DNA of 10,800 nt, from positions 1-10,800 of the forward strand of contig JBBSUX010000109.1 of NCBI GenBank assembly GCA_038234045.1, in the 5' to 3' direction. Below are positions 1-6,398 of the stretch, one piece after another. The position numbers and the translations under genes are program-made. Every line of letters begins with the position of its first letter. Position 1 is the first letter of the stretch. The stretch comes from JBBSUX01 sp038234045. GTDB taxonomy: Bacteria > Pseudomonadota > Gammaproteobacteria > Burkholderiales > Burkholderiaceae_C. A model generated the notes under the pieces. The model was not told the origin of the DNA and did no database searches. It was given only the letters and a program-made list of their open reading frames with translations.

Positions 1-474
1 GGCCACTTCGTCAAGATGGTCCACAACGGCATCGAGTATGGCGTGATGGCGGCCTATGCCGAAGGTCTCAATATTCTTCGCAACGCCGACGTCGGCCAGC
101 GGAAACACGCCATCGATGCAGAAACGACTCCGCTGCGCGATCCCGAGTTCTACTGCTACGAGATGAACCTGCCCGAAATAACCGAAGTCTGGCGCCGTGG
201 CAGCGTCATCGGCTCGTGGTTGCTGGACCTCACTGCCGGTGCGCTACTGAAGGATCCGCAGCTCGATGCCTTCTCAGGACGCGTCTCGGATTCGGGCGAA
301 GGGCGCTGGACCCTGCAAGCGGCGATCGACGAAGCAGTGCCAACGCCGGTGCTCAGCGCCGCACTGTACGAACGCTTTGCCTCGCGCGGCGAGGCCGACT
401 TCTCCAATCAGTTACTGTCGGCCATGCGGCACGCATTCGGCGGCCACCTCGAAAAGCCCGACGGGGAGGCGTGA
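1..474 (+). CDS. gnd: 6-phosphogluconate dehydrogenase (decarboxylating), C-terminal part
   Basis: This gene enters from the left edge of the window, so its N-terminal NAD(P)-binding domain is missing and 157 residues are visible. The first codons encode GHFVKMVHNGIEYG, the signature of the 6-phosphogluconate dehydrogenase active site. In the visible numbering Lys5, His8, Asn9 and Glu12 correspond to the substrate-binding and catalytic residues of the family. The enzyme oxidatively decarboxylates 6-phosphogluconate to ribulose 5-phosphate and CO2 in the cytoplasmic oxidative pentose phosphate pathway. The rest of the C-terminal helical domain (SDSGEGRW, TPVLSAALYERFASR, FSNQLLSAMRHAFGGH) is short and resembles the roughly 300-340-residue form of the family rather than the 470-residue form. 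The TGA stop shares one base with the zwf start, which suggests translational coupling. Cofactor preference cannot be judged without the N-terminus. Confidence 0.95.
   Translation, partial: GHFVKMVHNGIEYGVMAAYAEGLNILRNADVGQRKHAIDAETTPLRDPEFYCYEMNLPEITEVWRRGSVIGSWLLDLTAGALLKDPQLDAFSGRVSDSGEGRWTLQAAIDEAVPTPVLSAALYERFASRGEADFSNQLLSAMRHAFGGHLEKPDGEA
463..469 (+). promoter_or_regulatory. Shine-Dalgarno sequence for zwf
   Basis: GGGGAGG lies inside the last gnd codons, 4 bases before the ATG at 474. It supports that start over an in-frame extension reaching back to 216, which would only overlap gnd in another frame. Confidence 0.7.
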
Positions 475-1937
475 TGAACGACGCTGTGCGCACCGGCCCG
501 ACCGCAGAGCAGCCACATGCCGACGCCCTGGTCGTTTTCGGATTCAGCGGCGACCTCGCTGCCAAGAAGATCTTCCCTGCGCTCTACGCGATGGTGAAGA
601 AGGGCCATCTGAAGGTGCCAGTGATCGGCGTCGCGTCGTCGAAGTGGAATGTCGACACATGGCGGGCGCATGTCAAAGACAGCCTGATGCACGAAGAGCA
701 TGTAGGTGGCATCGATGACCCCGCTGCTTTCGACCGCCTGATCGCGCTCATGGACTACGTTAGCGGCAACTACAACGACGCTGCCACCTTCACCGCGCTG
801 AAGGCCGCGCTCGGTGATGCGAAGCGGCCGGCGTTCTACCTGGCCATTCCACCATCGCTGTTCACCACCGTCATCCAGAGCCTGGGCAGCACGGGTCTGG
901 CAAAAGATGGACGTGTCATTGTCGAGAAACCCTTCGGCCGCGACCTCGCGTCGGCGCGCAAGCTAAATGCGGTGACGCAGGCGGTGTTCCCCGAGTCGTC
1001 GATCTTCCGCATCGATCACTACCTGGGGAAGGAAGCGATCATGAATATCCTCTACTTCCGCTTCGCCAATTCGTTTCTCGAACCGGTATGGAACCGTCAC
1101 CACATCGCCAGCGTGCAAGTGACGCTGGCCGAGGATTTCGGCGTTGGCCAGCGCGGGGCTTTCTACGAGAGTGCGGGCTGCCTTCGCGACGTGATCGAGA
1201 ACCATCTGTTCCAGGTCGTCGCGCTGCTGGCGATGGAGCCGCCGGCGTATCAGAGCTTTAAAGCCGTGCACACGGCCAAGACGAGCGTGATGCGCGCATT
1301 GCTGCCGCTGAAGCCAGGCGACCTGGTGCGGGGCCAGTACGTCGGATACCGCAATGAGAAGGGAGTAGCGCCCGACTCCAATGTAGAGACTTTCTGCGCG
1401 CTGCGCCTCTTCATCGACTCGTGGCGCTGGGCCGGTGTGCCGTGGTACCTGCGGGCTGGCAAGCGGTTGCCGGCTTCGGTGGTCGAGGTGCAGGTGCAAA
1501 TGCATCCACCGCCACAACGGTTGTTTGACGATTCAGGTCCGGCCGGCGGCCGGGCCAATTACTTCCGGTTCCGCCTGCAGCCCGAAGCCGGCATCGCGCT
1601 GGCGGCACGCACGAAGCGCCCGGGTAGGGAGTTCGTTGGCGTTCAGCGCGAGCTGTACCTGGGCGAGGAAGAACCAAGTGAAATGTCCCCCTACGAACGC
1701 CTGCTCGGCGATGCGATGGCAGGCGACGACGCGCTCTTTACTGACGTCGACGCAGTGATGGCAGCCTGGAGCGTGGTCGAGCCGGTATTGACATCCCAGG
1801 ATCAAGTTCTGCCCTACGAACCGGGCAGCTGGGGGCCAGCCGAGGCCGATGCGCTCATCGCGAACGACGGCGGCTGGCGTGATCCGACAACCGAGACTCC
1901 AACGCACAACGAACATGCTGGCAGAGTTGCTCGATGA
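474..1937 (+). CDS. zwf: Glucose-6-phosphate 1-dehydrogenase
   Basis: A full-length protein of 487 residues, the usual size for the family. It oxidises glucose 6-phosphate to 6-phosphogluconolactone with reduction of NAD(P)+, the entry step of the oxidative pentose phosphate and Entner-Doudoroff routes. The N-terminal nucleotide-binding loop reads GFSGDLAAKK (residues 23-32). The substrate signature RIDHYLGKE is at residues 179-187, followed by RFANSFLEPVWNR. His244, in the ENHLFQ segment after GCLRDV, matches the catalytic base of characterised enzymes. EKPFGRD, AMEPP, VRGQYVGY and YLRAGKRLP are further family blocks, all intact. The ATG at 474 is chosen because a strong ribosome binding site precedes it and it overlaps the gnd stop by one base. 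The stop overlaps the next start as ATGA. Its place between gnd and tal makes it part of one sugar-phosphate operon. Confidence 0.97.
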   Translation: MNDAVRTGPTAEQPHADALVVFGFSGDLAAKKIFPALYAMVKKGHLKVPVIGVASSKWNVDTWRAHVKDSLMHEEHVGGIDDPAAFDRLIALMDYVSGNYNDAATFTALKAALGDAKRPAFYLAIPPSLFTTVIQSLGSTGLAKDGRVIVEKPFGRDLASARKLNAVTQAVFPESSIFRIDHYLGKEAIMNILYFRFANSFLEPVWNRHHIASVQVTLAEDFGVGQRGAFYESAGCLRDVIENHLFQVVALLAMEPPAYQSFKAVHTAKTSVMRALLPLKPGDLVRGQYVGYRNEKGVAPDSNVETFCALRLFIDSWRWAGVPWYLRAGKRLPASVVEVQVQMHPPPQRLFDDSGPAGGRANYFRFRLQPEAGIALAARTKRPGREFVGVQRELYLGEEEPSEMSPYERLLGDAMAGDDALFTDVDAVMAAWSVVEPVLTSQDQVLPYEPGSWGPAEADALIANDGGWRDPTTETPTHNEHAGRVAR

Positions 1938-2650
1938 CTGCTGATGTCATTTTTCTGCTGGACGTTGACAACACGCTGCTCGACGGCGACCGCTTCGTGG
2001 CCGACCTGCACGATCATTTGCAACGCGATTTCGGTGCCGATTGCGCACAGCGGTACTGGACGATCTTCGACAAGCTGCGAGACGAGCTTGGCTATGTGGA
2101 CTACCTCGGTGCCTTGCAGCGCTACCGTTTCGATGTCGAACAAGGCAGTGCTCAAGAGCAACGGCTGTTGATGATGTCGTCGTTCCTCATCGACTATCCA
2201 TTTGCCGATCGTCTGTTTCCGCAGGCGCTCGATGTCATCAAACACCTGGATCGCCTGGGTCCGACGGTCATCCTGACGGATGGCGATGTTGTCTTGCAGC
2301 CGCGGAAACTTCAGCAATCGGGGCTCTGGGACGCTGTCGACGGCCGCGCGCTGGTCTACGTGCACAAGGAAAAGGTGTTGGATGCCGTGCAGCGGCACTA
2401 TCCGGCCCGTCACTACGTGATGGTCGACGACAAGCTGCACATTCTTGCGGCCATGAAGGCGATCTGGAATGCGCGCCTTACCACCATCTTCCCGCGCCAA
2501 GGCCACTACGCGCTCGACCCGGCGGCAGTTGCCGCCCAACCATCCGCCGACGTCACGATCGAGCATATCGGCGAACTCATCGACCTCGACTTCTCGCGGT
2601 TGATCAATAAAGGCGCAGTCGACCAAAGCGCCATTTTGGAGATGCCATGA
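1934..2650 (+). CDS. HAD-superfamily hydrolase (phosphatase-like) in the pentose phosphate operon
   Basis: A 238-residue protein of the haloacid dehalogenase superfamily, whose members mostly hydrolyse small phosphorylated metabolites through an aspartyl-phosphate intermediate. The motifs are complete. Motif I is DVDNT at residues 10-14, with Asp10 as expected nucleophile and Asp12 as acid/base. Motif II is the ILTDGD segment with Thr115. Lys145 or Lys147 could serve as the motif III lysine. Motif IV is Asp165-Asp166 in MVDDK. Residues about 18-105 between motifs I and II are mostly helical, as in a C1-type cap that shapes the substrate pocket. No signal peptide or membrane segment is visible. 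The start overlaps the zwf stop and the stop overlaps the tal start, both as ATGA, so production is tied to those enzymes. The substrate is unknown. A sugar phosphate or a damaged by-product of this pathway is my guess from context, since cap-containing HADs cannot be assigned a substrate from motifs. Confidence 0.87.
   Translation: MTADVIFLLDVDNTLLDGDRFVADLHDHLQRDFGADCAQRYWTIFDKLRDELGYVDYLGALQRYRFDVEQGSAQEQRLLMMSSFLIDYPFADRLFPQALDVIKHLDRLGPTVILTDGDVVLQPRKLQQSGLWDAVDGRALVYVHKEKVLDAVQRHYPARHYVMVDDKLHILAAMKAIWNARLTTIFPRQGHYALDPAAVAAQPSADVTIEHIGELIDLDFSRLINKGAVDQSAILEMP
2638..2641 (+). promoter_or_regulatory. Shine-Dalgarno sequence for tal
   Basis: GGAG sits 5 bases before the tal ATG at 2647, inside the end of the HAD gene. 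It lets tal be translated independently as well as by coupling. Confidence 0.55.
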
Positions 2651-3732
2651 CCATCAACGCCAACACAAAAAAATTGCACGACCTGGGACAAAGCCTCTGG
2701 GTCGACAACATCAGCCGCGAAATGCTCGCCAACGGCACGCTCAAGCGTTACATAGCCGACTGGTCCGTGACCGGGCTGACATCAAATCCGACGATCTTTG
2801 AACATGCCATCGGCCACGGCAACTACTACGACGAAGCGATCGCGCGCCTGGCGCCCCTCAACGACTCGACTGAGAGTTTGTTTTTCGCGCTCGCGCTCGA
2901 GGATCTAAAGACGGCAGCCGATCTTTTTCGACCTGTCTTCGACGCGACGGAGGGCATCGACGGCTGGATCTCGCTCGAAGTGTCCCCTCTCTTGGCAGGT
3001 GACGCCGCGCAGACGATCCGTAGTGCAGCAAGGTTGCATGAAGCAGCGAAAAGGCCGAATCTGTTCATCAAGATCCCGGGCACGCCGGCGGGTGTCGAGG
3101 CCATCGAAGAATCGATCTTCGCAGGTGTGCACGTCAACGTAACCTTGCTTTTTTCACGCGAACACTACCTCGCGGCGGCCGAAGCCTATATGCGCGGCAT
3201 TGAACGCCGCCTCGCTGCCGGCCTGGACCCCAACGTATCTTCGGTGGCCTCGTTGTTCGTCAGCCGGTGGGACGTCGCGGTGAAAGACGAGGTCTCGCCA
3301 CCGTTTTGCAACCGCTTGGGGCTGGCGATCGCAATGCGCACTTACAAGGCCTACCGCGACCTGCTCGCATCCCCGCGCTGGCTCAAACTGGCTGAAGCCG
3401 GCGCACGTCCGCAGCGGCTGCTGTGGGCCAGCACTGGCACCAAGGACCCGGCGGCGCCCGATACGCTTTACGTCGAACGGCTGGCAGCGCCTGACACCAT
3501 CAACACGCTCCCCGAGAAGACCTTGCAGGCCTTTGCGGAGCACGGCAAGGTAGGCACCGCGCTACCGAGCGATGGCGGCGACGCCGAGGCGGTGATGGAA
3601 GCGTTCAAGCGCGAAGGCGTAGACGACAACGCGCTGGCCGCGCGCTTGCAGCAAGAAGGCGCCGATGCTTTTTCTGCGTCATGGAAGGCGCTGCTTTCAT
3701 CTATCGAAGAAAAGCGCAAGCGTTTGGAATGA
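2647..3732 (+). CDS. tal: Transaldolase
   Basis: A 361-residue transaldolase, which transfers a dihydroxyacetone unit between sugar phosphates (sedoheptulose 7-phosphate plus glyceraldehyde 3-phosphate to erythrose 4-phosphate plus fructose 6-phosphate) in the non-oxidative pentose phosphate branch. Lys142 in NLFIKIPGTPAG is the expected Schiff-base lysine. Other family blocks are VTGLTSNPTIF (residues 41-51), SLEVSP (109-114), NVTLLFS and ASTGTKDP. Length and sequence fit the longer transaldolase class found in actinobacteria, cyanobacteria and some proteobacteria, in which tal is often next to, or fused with, glucose-6-phosphate isomerase. The ATG overlaps the HAD stop, and the TGA overlaps a further ATG at 3729 that opens a pgi-like frame. 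No terminator is visible after the stop, as expected if a gene originally followed in the same transcript. Confidence 0.95.
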   Translation: MTINANTKKLHDLGQSLWVDNISREMLANGTLKRYIADWSVTGLTSNPTIFEHAIGHGNYYDEAIARLAPLNDSTESLFFALALEDLKTAADLFRPVFDATEGIDGWISLEVSPLLAGDAAQTIRSAARLHEAAKRPNLFIKIPGTPAGVEAIEESIFAGVHVNVTLLFSREHYLAAAEAYMRGIERRLAAGLDPNVSSVASLFVSRWDVAVKDEVSPPFCNRLGLAIAMRTYKAYRDLLASPRWLKLAEAGARPQRLLWASTGTKDPAAPDTLYVERLAAPDTINTLPEKTLQAFAEHGKVGTALPSDGGDAEAVMEAFKREGVDDNALAARLQQEGADAFSASWKALLSSIEEKRKRLE

Positions 3733-3860
3733 CCCAGCTCGATGCACCGGGAAACCGCTTTGCGCCGGCCACGCCGACTTCGCAACCGGCGTGGCAGGCG
3801 CTCGTTGCCCACCATGCAAAGACAGGCCATGCCCATCTGCGAGACATGTTTGCAGCTGAT
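3729..3860 (+). pseudogene. pgi: Truncated glucose-6-phosphate isomerase, N-terminal remnant
   Basis: An ATG overlapping the tal stop (ATGA) opens a frame beginning MTQLDAPGNRF. Residues 19-44 include QPAWQALVAHHA and HLRDMFAAD, which resemble the N-terminal helix and the HLR(D/E)LF segment near the start of glucose-6-phosphate isomerases. The resemblance ends at Asp44 (codon 3858-3860). The frame then runs on to a stop at 3951-3953 through sequence that is antisense to the neighbouring EamA gene and no longer looks like the family. A functional isomerase needs about 500 residues or more, so this is a broken end, not an active enzyme. The tal-pgi order is a common arrangement, which supports the reading. 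I checked the other two forward frames for a continuation after a frameshift and saw none. The short match makes this less certain than the whole genes. Confidence 0.72.
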
Positions 3861-3867
3861 GGCCACT

Positions 3868-4848
3868 TCAAGTCGTCTTGGACCGGGGGCCACGACCCAA
3901 CAAGGCAATGGCGACCCCAACCATCAGCCCTCCACCAACCTGCGTCCAGGTGATGGGGTGCCCCAGAACAAGAAACGACAGCAGGATGGTGAACAAAGGC
4001 GTCAGAAACAGGAATCCGCTGCAGCGTGTGGCTCCGCCTTTTTCCAGTGCTGCGAACCACAATCCGAACGAGCCAGTTGAAGCCGGCACAGCGAGCCATA
4101 GAAACCATCCCCAGTCCTGATTGGAAAGGCCAGAGGGCCACACATCGCCTTCGGCGTAAGCGATTGCCAGTACGGCGACGGAACCCACCAGCATTTGCCA
4201 GAACGTAACCGCCCACGTGCCAAGACCGACCTTGATGCGTTTGTTGATGATCGTCGCGACAGCCCAGCACACCGCCGAAAGGATGGCGATGGCATCGCCT
4301 CGCACTAGTGCACCGCCGCCGTTCGCTCCGCCCTTGATGCCGATGGCCAGAGCCACGCCAACGATCCCCAGCAACAGCCCGACGTAGCTCGACCCCCCAA
4401 GGCGCTCTCCCAGAAAAAACGGACCGAGCATCGCAACCCACAAAGGATTGGTAAACAACAGAATGGCGGCCGTCGACGCCGGTATGGTTCTCATGGCGTA
4501 GAACAACAAACCCATCACCGCAGCGGTCTGCGTCAGGCCGATGATCGCAATCCATCCTGCGTCACGAGCGCTGCGCGGAATGACCGTCTTCCAGTGCTTG
4601 CCGAGTAGAGCCAGCGGCAAGGCGAATAGAGCTGCGACGAGAAAGCGCCAACCCACCAGCAACATCGGCGGTATACCGCGATCGAGCAAAATTTTGCCTG
4701 CGACAAAGCTCGAACCCATGAGGAACGTCGCGCCAAGAATGACCAGCGCAAATGCCGCGCGGGGGTTCGTACTGGATTGCCTGACGCGGCGATCCGATTG
4801 GCTCGTTTCGGTTCGGGCCTGTCGTCGACTTTTGGGTAGGAGACTCAA
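3868..4848 (-). CDS. DMT-superfamily permease (EamA family)
   Basis: A hydrophobic protein of about 326 residues with roughly ten membrane helices arranged as two EamA repeats, the drug/metabolite transporter fold. The first repeat begins near LVILGATFLMGSSFVAGKIL and ends with FFLGERLGGSSYVGLLLGIVGVALAIG. The second begins near AIAILSAVCWAVATIINKR and ends with the LFTILLSFLVLG and GGLMVGVAIALLGRG helices. The Glu-Arg seen in the first repeat (LGER) is replaced by His-Pro (LGHP) in the second. Such proteins export or import small organic molecules, and the substrate cannot be predicted. The start is uncertain. The TTG at 4848 has a GGAAG ribosome site 5 bases upstream and gives the family's usual length. 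An ATG at 4905 (345 residues) and a non-ATG-supported extension to 5040 lack ribosome sites and have poor codon use. It converges on the pgi remnant and diverges from the MFS gene. Confidence 0.85.
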   Translation of the reverse strand: MSLLPKSRRQARTETSQSDRRVRQSSTNPRAAFALVILGATFLMGSSFVAGKILLDRGIPPMLLVGWRFLVAALFALPLALLGKHWKTVIPRSARDAGWIAIIGLTQTAAVMGLLFYAMRTIPASTAAILLFTNPLWVAMLGPFFLGERLGGSSYVGLLLGIVGVALAIGIKGGANGGGALVRGDAIAILSAVCWAVATIINKRIKVGLGTWAVTFWQMLVGSVAVLAIAYAEGDVWPSGLSNQDWGWFLWLAVPASTGSFGLWFAALEKGGATRCSGFLFLTPLFTILLSFLVLGHPITWTQVGGGLMVGVAIALLGRGPRSKTT

Positions 4849-4948
4849 TTTATCTTCCCGATGATCTTTTACATCTCTGGGCGAACCATCGATCAGAGGG
4901 CCCATAAGGATAGCGATGCGCAGCGCAGCGTCGTGCTTTCCGCACAAC

Positions 4949-4967
4949 AAGCAATAAGCAATAAGCA
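4949..4967. repeat. Short tandem repeat, heptamer AAGCAAT
   Basis: Two full copies of AAGCAAT followed by a partial third (AAGCA). It lies in the divergent intergenic region, upstream of both transporters. Confidence 0.8.
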
Positions 4968-5049
4968 CCAGGTAAGCGTCATGCAGATGCTTGCTTCTGA
5001 TCTCCCGGTTTGGGAGCCGGAGTCGCGTAGATCCCACCATTTGGCAACT

Positions 5050-5076
5050 ATCTGACTTATCGTCAGATCCTTTTTT
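5050..5076 (+). promoter_or_regulatory. Inverted repeat with T-tract upstream of the MFS gene (operator or terminator)
   Basis: A perfect 7-bp inverted repeat, ATCTGAC and GTCAGAT, is separated by TTATC (5057-5061) and followed by CC and six Ts (5071-5076). Read as RNA on the + strand this is a weak-to-moderate intrinsic terminator or attenuator 38 bases before the MFS start. Read as DNA it is a symmetric site of the size bound by TetR- or MarR-type dimers. It directly follows a TTGGCA -35-like box, which favours an operator, but no regulator gene is in the window. The choice between the two is open. Confidence 0.5.
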
Positions 5077-5113
5077 CAGCGGTGCATCGCCTCAAGATGA
5101 CCGCATCACAGAC

Positions 5114-6349
5114 ATGAACCCGGACGCCGCCTCACTCTGGAAGGCACCTCAGTGGATGCTGGCCGCCCTGCTCGCGGTGCTGGCGATGCTTGGACCTTTC
5201 TCGATCGATACCTATATCCCGGCTTTTTCCGGTATCGCGCATGCGCTGGATGCAACGCCGGTGCAGATGCAGCAAACGTTATCTGCCTACCTGTTCGGTT
5301 TCGCGTTCATGACGCTGTTTCATGGGGCGCTGGCAGACAGTTTTGGTCGCCGACCGGTCGTACTGTGGGGTATTGCGGTTTTCACCATCGCCTCGATGGG
5401 TTGCGCGCTGTCGCAGAATGTTGGGCAGCTCATCCTGTTCCGGGCCTTGCAGGGCTTTTCCACCGGAGCCGGGATCGTGGTGTCACGCGCTGTAATACGC
5501 GACATGTACCCGCCGGTGCAGGCCCAGCAGGTGATGAGCCAAGTCACGATCTATTTCGGCATTGCACCTGCCATCGCGCCCATCGTGGGCGGCTGGCTCT
5601 TCGTGCATCTGGGCTGGCACAGCATCTTCTGGTTTCTGACGGGCGTGGGTGTGGTGCTCTGGGCCGCCAACGCGAAAATGCTGCCGGAAACGCTGCATCC
5701 GAGCCTGCGCCAGCCGTTCAAGGTGCGCCACCTGCTCGAGGGCTATTGGGAGCTCGGCTCCAGCCCGCGCTTTTTGCTGCTTGCACTGGCCAGCGGAGTC
5801 CCCTTCAACGGGATGTTCCTGTATGTGCTGGCAGCGCCGGCGTTTTTGGGTGACCACCTGCATCTGGCGCCAACCCAATTCTTCTGGCTGTTTCTGATTG
5901 TGATCAGCGGGATCATGGGTGGCGCCTGGTGCAGCGGACGCCTGGCCGGACGAATTGCACCCAAACGTCAGATCCGCCATGGCTTTGTCATCATGCTTGG
6001 GATCTCGGTGGTAAACCTTGTAGCCAATCTGATACTGCCCTTGCATCCGGCTTGGGCTTTGGTGCCGATCGGAATTTTCGCTTTCGGCTGGGCTTTGATG
6101 GTGCCGGTCGTGACCCTCTTGGTGCTGGATCTCTATCCGCACCGGCGCGGCATGGCGTCTTCCCTGCAGGCTTTCGTAGGGTCTACCGCCAACGGGTTGG
6201 TTGCCGGCGTGATCGCGCCATTAGTGATGCATTCAGCGATCGGGATGGCGGCCACTTCATTGGCGCTCATGTCGATCGGTCTGGGTGCCTGGATCCTGCT
6301 GCACCGACATTGGCCAACGATCGGGCAGTTTCCGATACAGCCGGCGTAA
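5114..6349 (+). CDS. MFS multidrug exporter, Bcr/CflA (DHA1) type
   Basis: A 411-residue protein with about twelve membrane helices, the normal size and layout for the major facilitator superfamily. MFS motif A is present between helices 2 and 3 as GALADSFGRRPV (residues 71-82). The helix 1 segment SIDTYIPAF, with Asp32, and the helix 4 region RALQGFSTGAG followed by SRAVIRDM (about 110-131) are typical of the Bcr/CflA group of proton-driven drug:H+ antiporters in the inner membrane. Bcr homologues export bicyclomycin, sulfonamides or small metabolites such as cysteine, so the natural substrate cannot be named. The ATG at 5114 is chosen because the preceding in-frame sequence back to 4991 looks non-coding and the hydrophobic N-terminus follows directly. 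The ribosome site is weak. It ends 49 bp from the convergent cyclase gene, with no visible terminator between them. Confidence 0.9.
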   Translation: MNPDAASLWKAPQWMLAALLAVLAMLGPFSIDTYIPAFSGIAHALDATPVQMQQTLSAYLFGFAFMTLFHGALADSFGRRPVVLWGIAVFTIASMGCALSQNVGQLILFRALQGFSTGAGIVVSRAVIRDMYPPVQAQQVMSQVTIYFGIAPAIAPIVGGWLFVHLGWHSIFWFLTGVGVVLWAANAKMLPETLHPSLRQPFKVRHLLEGYWELGSSPRFLLLALASGVPFNGMFLYVLAAPAFLGDHLHLAPTQFFWLFLIVISGIMGGAWCSGRLAGRIAPKRQIRHGFVIMLGISVVNLVANLILPLHPAWALVPIGIFAFGWALMVPVVTLLVLDLYPHRRGMASSLQAFVGSTANGLVAGVIAPLVMHSAIGMAATSLALMSIGLGAWILLHRHWPTIGQFPIQPA

Positions 6350-6398
6350 CGAACATCAACCCTTTACGGTAGCAGATTGGCTCGCGCCATCGGCTCCG

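Larger units (their letters stand above)
4849..5113. other. Divergent intergenic region between two transporter genes
   Basis: This 265-bp stretch should carry the promoters of the divergent EamA and MFS genes. It is richer in A and T around 5041-5080 than the coding regions. It contains a heptamer repeat at 4949-4967 and an inverted repeat with a T-tract at 5050-5076. TTGGCA at 5041-5046 resembles a sigma70 -35 box facing the MFS gene, but only a poor -10 box follows. No convincing gene is visible; the open frames here have codon use unlike the neighbours. Confidence 0.5.

Noticed and set aside
216..473. In-frame upstream extension of zwf
   Set aside because: It overlaps gnd in another frame, encodes no family sequence, and the ATG at 474 has a strong ribosome site and the normal protein length.
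1814..2626. Long - strand open frame opposite the HAD gene (270 codons)
   Set aside because: It is a mirror of the high-GC coding frame on the other strand, with no recognisable domain and no ribosome site.
3860..3920. Insertion-sequence end at the pgi breakpoint
   Set aside because: No terminal inverted repeat, target duplication or transposase fragment can be seen near the joint.
4861..5055. Small + strand frame of 64 codons in the divergent intergenic region
   Set aside because: Codon use and composition look non-coding, it spans the heptamer repeat, and no ribosome site or motif supports it.
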